A stretch of 64,000 nucleotides of DNA from Hafnia paralvei ATCC 29927. Its GTDB lineage: Bacteria > Pseudomonadota > Gammaproteobacteria > Enterobacterales > Enterobacteriaceae. Every line of letters begins with the position of its first letter. Positions within the stretch are counted from its first letter, which is position 1. Position numbers and translations under genes: made by a program. The notes beneath the pieces were generated by a model. It saw only the letters and a list, made by a program, of their open reading frames with translations, was not told the origin of the DNA and ran no database searches. Of this stretch, positions 60,918 through 64,000 are shown piece by piece. The stretch lies in NCBI RefSeq assembly GCF_001655005.1, contig NZ_LXET01000038.1, forward strand, positions 62,001-126,000. Direction: 5' to 3'.

Positions 60918-62438
60918 ATGACCTCCAACGTACCCTATTTGGAATTCCGTCATATCGGGAAAACATTTCCTGGGGTGAAGGCGCTGGATGATATCAGCTT
61001 TAGCTGTCAGGCCGGACAGATCCATGCCTTGATGGGCGAGAACGGCGCAGGTAAATCCACACTATTGAAAATACTGAGCGGCAGTTACACGCCTACGCAG
61101 GGAGAGATCTACCTCAAGGGCCAGCCAGTTCAATTTAACAACACCACCGATGCGCTTGATGCCGGTGTCGCCATTATTTATCAGGAACTGCACTTAGTGC
61201 CTGAAATGACGGTGGCAGAAAACATCTATTTAGGCCAACTGCCTGCGAAAAAGGGCTTCGTGAATAACTCATTGCTTAACTATGAAAGCCGTTTGCAGCT
61301 AGAGCATTTAGGTTTAGATATCGATCCACAAACGCCGCTGAAATATCTCTCTATTGGACAGTGGCAGATGGTGGAAATTGCCAAGGCCTTGGCACGTAAT
61401 GCCAAAGTGATTGCGTTTGATGAGCCAACCAGTTCGCTCTCTTCGCGTGAAATTGAACAGCTGTTTCGTGTGATCCGTGAACTGCGCGCTGAAGGTCGGG
61501 TGATTATCTATGTTTCGCATCGTATGGAAGAAATTTTCGCCTTAAGCGATGCGATTACGGTTTTTAAAGACGGCAAATACGTCAAAACCTTCGATGATAT
61601 GCAGCAGGTCAACCATGACTCATTAGTACAGGCGATGGTGGGGCGTGACTTGGGGGATGTTTATGGTTATCAGCCGCGCGAGCACGGACCTATTCGTTTA
61701 GAGGTGAAGGACGTGGTGGCTCCTGGTGTCAAACACCCGGTGTCGTTACAGGTTAAACAGGGTGAAATTGTTGGCCTCTTTGGTCTGGTTGGGGCGGGTC
61801 GTAGCGAATTGATGAAAGGGTTGTTTGGCGGCACCAAGATAACGCAGGGACAGGTCATTCTCGACGGACAAGATATGCGAGTGGGAAGCCCTATTGATGC
61901 TATCCGTCAGGGCATGATGCTGTGTCCTGAAGATCGCAAGGCTGACGGCATTATTCCGGTTCACTCCGTGCGTGAAAATATCAATATCAGTGCTCGCCGC
62001 AACGCGCTGACCGCAGGTTGCCTCATCAATCATCAATGGGAAGTGGAAAACGCCGACAAACGCATTGATGCTCTCAATATCAAAACGCCCAGTCCTGAGC
62101 AGCTAATGATGAATCTTTCCGGCGGTAATCAGCAAAAGGCGATTTTAGGGCGCTGGCTTTCAGAAGACATGAAGGTCATTTTGCTCGATGAACCGACGCG
62201 CGGCATCGACGTCGGTGCGAAGCATGAAATCTATCATGTTATCTACCAGTTGGCGCAGCAGGGAATTGCCGTTCTGTTTGCCTCAAGTGATTTGCCCGAA
62301 GTGTTAGGTTTATCTGACCGCGTTATCGTGATGCGCGAAGGCGAAGTGTCGGGTGAACTATTACGCAGCGAAGCGAGCGAGGCCAAAGCCTTAGCGCTTG
62401 CAATGCCTCGCACATCAACCTCATCTCATGCGGCCTGA
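60918..62438 (+). CDS. araG: L-arabinose ABC importer ATPase AraG
   Basis: A 506-residue double ABC ATPase of the sugar-importer type. The first domain has Walker A GENGAGKST (about 39-47), the signature LSIGQWQMVEIAKAL and Walker B VIAFDEPTSSLS. The second has a degenerate P-loop (GLVGAGRSEL), the signature NLSGGNQQKAILGRWL and Walker B VILLDEPTRGID. It powers arabinose uptake with AraF and AraH. The ATG at 60918 follows AAGGAGA at good spacing. The gene ends 22 bases before araH. Confidence 0.97.
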   Translation: MTSNVPYLEFRHIGKTFPGVKALDDISFSCQAGQIHALMGENGAGKSTLLKILSGSYTPTQGEIYLKGQPVQFNNTTDALDAGVAIIYQELHLVPEMTVAENIYLGQLPAKKGFVNNSLLNYESRLQLEHLGLDIDPQTPLKYLSIGQWQMVEIAKALARNAKVIAFDEPTSSLSSREIEQLFRVIRELRAEGRVIIYVSHRMEEIFALSDAITVFKDGKYVKTFDDMQQVNHDSLVQAMVGRDLGDVYGYQPREHGPIRLEVKDVVAPGVKHPVSLQVKQGEIVGLFGLVGAGRSELMKGLFGGTKITQGQVILDGQDMRVGSPIDAIRQGMMLCPEDRKADGIIPVHSVRENINISARRNALTAGCLINHQWEVENADKRIDALNIKTPSPEQLMMNLSGGNQQKAILGRWLSEDMKVILLDEPTRGIDVGAKHEIYHVIYQLAQQGIAVLFASSDLPEVLGLSDRVIVMREGEVSGELLRSEASEAKALALAMPRTSTSSHAA

Positions 62439-62460
62439 AAATACGTCTAGGAGCAGAATT

Positions 62461-63456
62461 ATGTCGAGTGTTACTTCTACGCCGGCGACGGCAAAATCAG
62501 GAAACAAAGGGCTAAACCTCAGTCGTATTTGGGATAGTTATGGCATGTTGGTGGTATTTGCCGCGCTATTTATTGCCTGTTTGATTTTTGTGCCTAACTT
62601 TGGCTCATTTATCAACATGAAGGGGCTTGGCCTAGCCATTTCCATGTCGGGAATGGTGGCCTGCGGGATGCTATTTTGTCTGGCCTCTGGCGACTTTGAC
62701 CTTTCCGTCGCCTCGGTTATTGCCTGTGCGGGTGTGACTGCTGCGGTAGTGATTAATATGACCGAAAGCCTGTGGATCGGCATATTTGCAGGCTTGTTGC
62801 TAGGGGCATTATGCGGCCTCGTTAACGGCTTTGTGATTGCGCGTCTGAAAATAAATGCGCTGATTACCACGCTTGCCACCATGCAAATTGTGCGCGGTTT
62901 GGCATACATCATTTCTGATGGTAAAGCGGTCGGTATTGAAGACGAGCGTTTCTTTGAGCTGGGATACGCGAACTGGTTGGGGCTGCCTGCGCCTATTTGG
63001 ATCACCGTAGCCTGTTTTATCCTGTTCGGCTTTTTACTGAACAAAACCACGTTTGGCCGCAATACGTTAGCGATTGGAGGAAACGAAGAGGCTGCGCGTC
63101 TGGCCGGTGTTCCTGTGGTTCGCACTAAAATCATTATCTTTGTGCTGTCAGGGCTAGTTTCAGCCGCCGCGGGGATCATTTTGGCCTCGCGCATGACCAG
63201 TGGTCAGCCAATGACGTCTATCGGCTATGAGCTGATCGTGATCTCTGCCTGTGTGCTGGGCGGCGTATCGCTCAAAGGCGGAATCGGTAAAATTTCTTAT
63301 GTTATCGCAGGCGTGTTGATTTTGGGGACGGTCGAGAATGCGATGAATTTGCTAAATATTTCACCGTTCTCTCAATACGTGGTACGTGGCGTGATTTTGC
63401 TTGCCGCGGTTATTTTTGACCGTTACAAGCAGCTTGCTAAAAAGACCCGTGCTTAA
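62461..63456 (+). CDS. araH: L-arabinose ABC importer permease AraH
   Basis: A 331-residue permease of the ribose/arabinose/galactose family with about ten hydrophobic helices. GMLFCLASGDFDLSVASVIA, GFVIARLKINALITTLATMQI and AIGGNEEAARLAGVPV, the last being the coupling loop that meets the ATPase, are hallmarks. The ATG at 62461 follows GGAGCAGAATT and gives the expected start; the open frame extends upstream into araG. It completes araFGH, and araC follows in the same direction about 175 bases later. Confidence 0.96.
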   Translation: MSSVTSTPATAKSGNKGLNLSRIWDSYGMLVVFAALFIACLIFVPNFGSFINMKGLGLAISMSGMVACGMLFCLASGDFDLSVASVIACAGVTAAVVINMTESLWIGIFAGLLLGALCGLVNGFVIARLKINALITTLATMQIVRGLAYIISDGKAVGIEDERFFELGYANWLGLPAPIWITVACFILFGFLLNKTTFGRNTLAIGGNEEAARLAGVPVVRTKIIIFVLSGLVSAAAGIILASRMTSGQPMTSIGYELIVISACVLGGVSLKGGIGKISYVIAGVLILGTVENAMNLLNISPFSQYVVRGVILLAAVIFDRYKQLAKKTRA

Positions 63457-63571
63457 TAGCGACAGACAGAAAATTCCTGTTATTCCTCGGGATGAAAGCG
63501 GTATAGATGATGATTATTCGATATTAATTACAAGTAATTATTAATCTGCTTCACAGTTTTAGAGCAATGTT

Positions 63572-63591
63572 GAGCAGCGTTCGCGCTGCTC
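63572..63591 (+). other. UUCG hairpin between araH and araC
   Basis: GAGCAGCG-TTCG-CGCTGCTC is a perfect 8-bp stem with the very stable UUCG loop. It has no T-run, so it may be a 3'-end stabiliser for araFGH or a partial terminator before araC. Confidence 0.65.
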
Positions 63592-63632
63592 TGTAAACTG
63601 GCAGCAGAGATAGACATTGTATGGGAGGGACG

Positions 63633-64000
63633 ATGTACCAACGTTTAACGCAGGAGCCACAGCCAAATCCGCTTTTGCCGGGGTATAGCTTTAATGCTTA
63701 TCTGGTCGCAGGATTAACCCCAATTATCGCCGGTGGTCCATTAGACTTCTTTATTGATCGTCCTGAAGGAATGAAAGGGTACATCCTGAATTTAACGATC
63801 AAAGGTCAAGGGCGCATTTTCAGCGGCAAAGACGGTGAAGAGACGCTAGACAGCAAGCCGGGAGAGCTACTGCTGTTTCCTCCGAAGGCGAGTCATTATT
63901 ATGGCCGTTCTTCAGAAAGTGACTGCTGGTATCACCGTTGGGTCTATTTCCGTCCTCGCGCGTACTGGGCCGATTGGCTAGAGTGGCACAGTCAGGTTAA
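63633..64000 (+). CDS. araC: Arabinose regulator AraC, 5' part only (runs off the window end)
   Basis: The first 122 codons of araC are present. After MYQRLTQEPQ the product continues NPLLPGYSFNAYLVAGLTPI, the conserved N-terminal arm and start of the cupin-like arabinose-binding domain. LDFFIDRPEGMKGYILNLTIKGQG, PGELLLFPPKASHYYGR and WYHRWVYFRPRAYWADWL match E. coli AraC closely. The DNA-binding domain lies beyond the window. GGGAGGGACG precedes the ATG at 63633. AraC should act on the I1-I2 sites before araB, about 4.1 kb away, rather than from a divergent araC-araB promoter as in E. coli. Confidence 0.95.
   Translation, partial: MYQRLTQEPQPNPLLPGYSFNAYLVAGLTPIIAGGPLDFFIDRPEGMKGYILNLTIKGQGRIFSGKDGEETLDSKPGELLLFPPKASHYYGRSSESDCWYHRWVYFRPRAYWADWLEWHSQV

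Noticed and set aside
62538..63194. A 218-codon open frame opposite araH
   Set aside because: Fully antisense to a conserved permease, with a composition that mirrors it; no independent coding evidence.
1..64000. CRISPR arrays, tRNA or rRNA genes, insertion sequences, integrases or phage genes
   Set aside because: Nothing in the window shows regular spacer repeats, tRNA cloverleaf sequence with a CCA end, transposase motifs or phage structural genes.

Overview
The window is chromosomal DNA of an enterobacterium (Enterobacterales). Nearly every gene has a close Escherichia coli counterpart, and many sit in the same small blocks as in E. coli: letA-letB/msrC/proQ/prc/htpX with the sRNA SdsR; cfa/punC/punR/purR/ynhF/sodB/mepH/grxD; rnt/gloA/nemA/ydhL/ydhK-J-I/slyA/slyB/anmK/mliC/pdxH/tyrS/pdxY; gstA/dtpA/nth/rsxEGDCBA/ydgK/cnu. 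The blocks are joined differently from E. coli and extra genes are inserted (ynjCD, a Na+/H+ antiporter, an oxidoreductase-LysR pair, cynTS-cynR, fhs-yedA). The protein divergence, moderate base composition and content suggest a non-Escherichia member such as the Hafnia/Yersinia side of the order. The genus is an inference, not something the sequence proves.

Layout. 1-4.7 kb is an AT-rich accessory stretch: a partial outer-membrane porin, a DyP-type peroxidase, a Vat-like streptogramin acetyltransferase, a GNAT acetyltransferase and a Sel1-repeat protein. 4.9-14.1 kb carries SdsR (sigma-S sRNA), the LetAB envelope lipid-transport pair, methionine sulfoxide reductase MsrC, the RNA chaperone ProQ and the envelope proteases Prc and HtpX. 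14.2-24.4 kb carries Cfa, the purine transporter PunC and its regulator PunR, a YnjCD ABC transporter without its binding protein placed directly behind purR, then YnhF, SodB, MepH and GrxD. 24.4-34.4 kb holds an antiporter, RNase T, glyoxalase I, NemA with a NemR operator but no nemR gene, a divergent LysR/oxidoreductase pair, and the SlyA-linked YdhIJK efflux set. 34.5-45 kb holds SlyB with a PhoP-type promoter, AnmK, MliC, vitamin B6 enzymes (PdxH, PdxY) around TyrS, a cyanate detoxification cluster, GstA and DtpA. 45.4-55.9 kb holds Nth, the Rsx electron-transport complex, YdgK, formate-tetrahydrofolate ligase, YedA and the H-NS partner Cnu. 56.2-64 kb is a compact L-arabinose locus: araBA on the minus strand facing araFGH and araC (cut by the window end) on the plus strand.

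How it works together. Oxidative and electrophile defence recurs (DyP, MsrC, SodB, NemA, GloA, GstA, Rsx/SoxR reset). So do envelope maintenance (LetAB, Prc, HtpX, Cfa, MepH, SlyB, MliC, AnmK) and one-carbon/purine control (PurR, Fhs, PunCR). Several regulatory sites can be read directly: a NemR palindrome before nemA, a PhoP direct repeat before slyB, AraC I1-I2 half-sites before araB, candidate PurR boxes before purR and fhs, and a CynR-type inverted repeat. No tRNA, rRNA, CRISPR array, insertion sequence or prophage was recognised. The least explained DNA is a 158-bp structured element between tyrS and pdxY.
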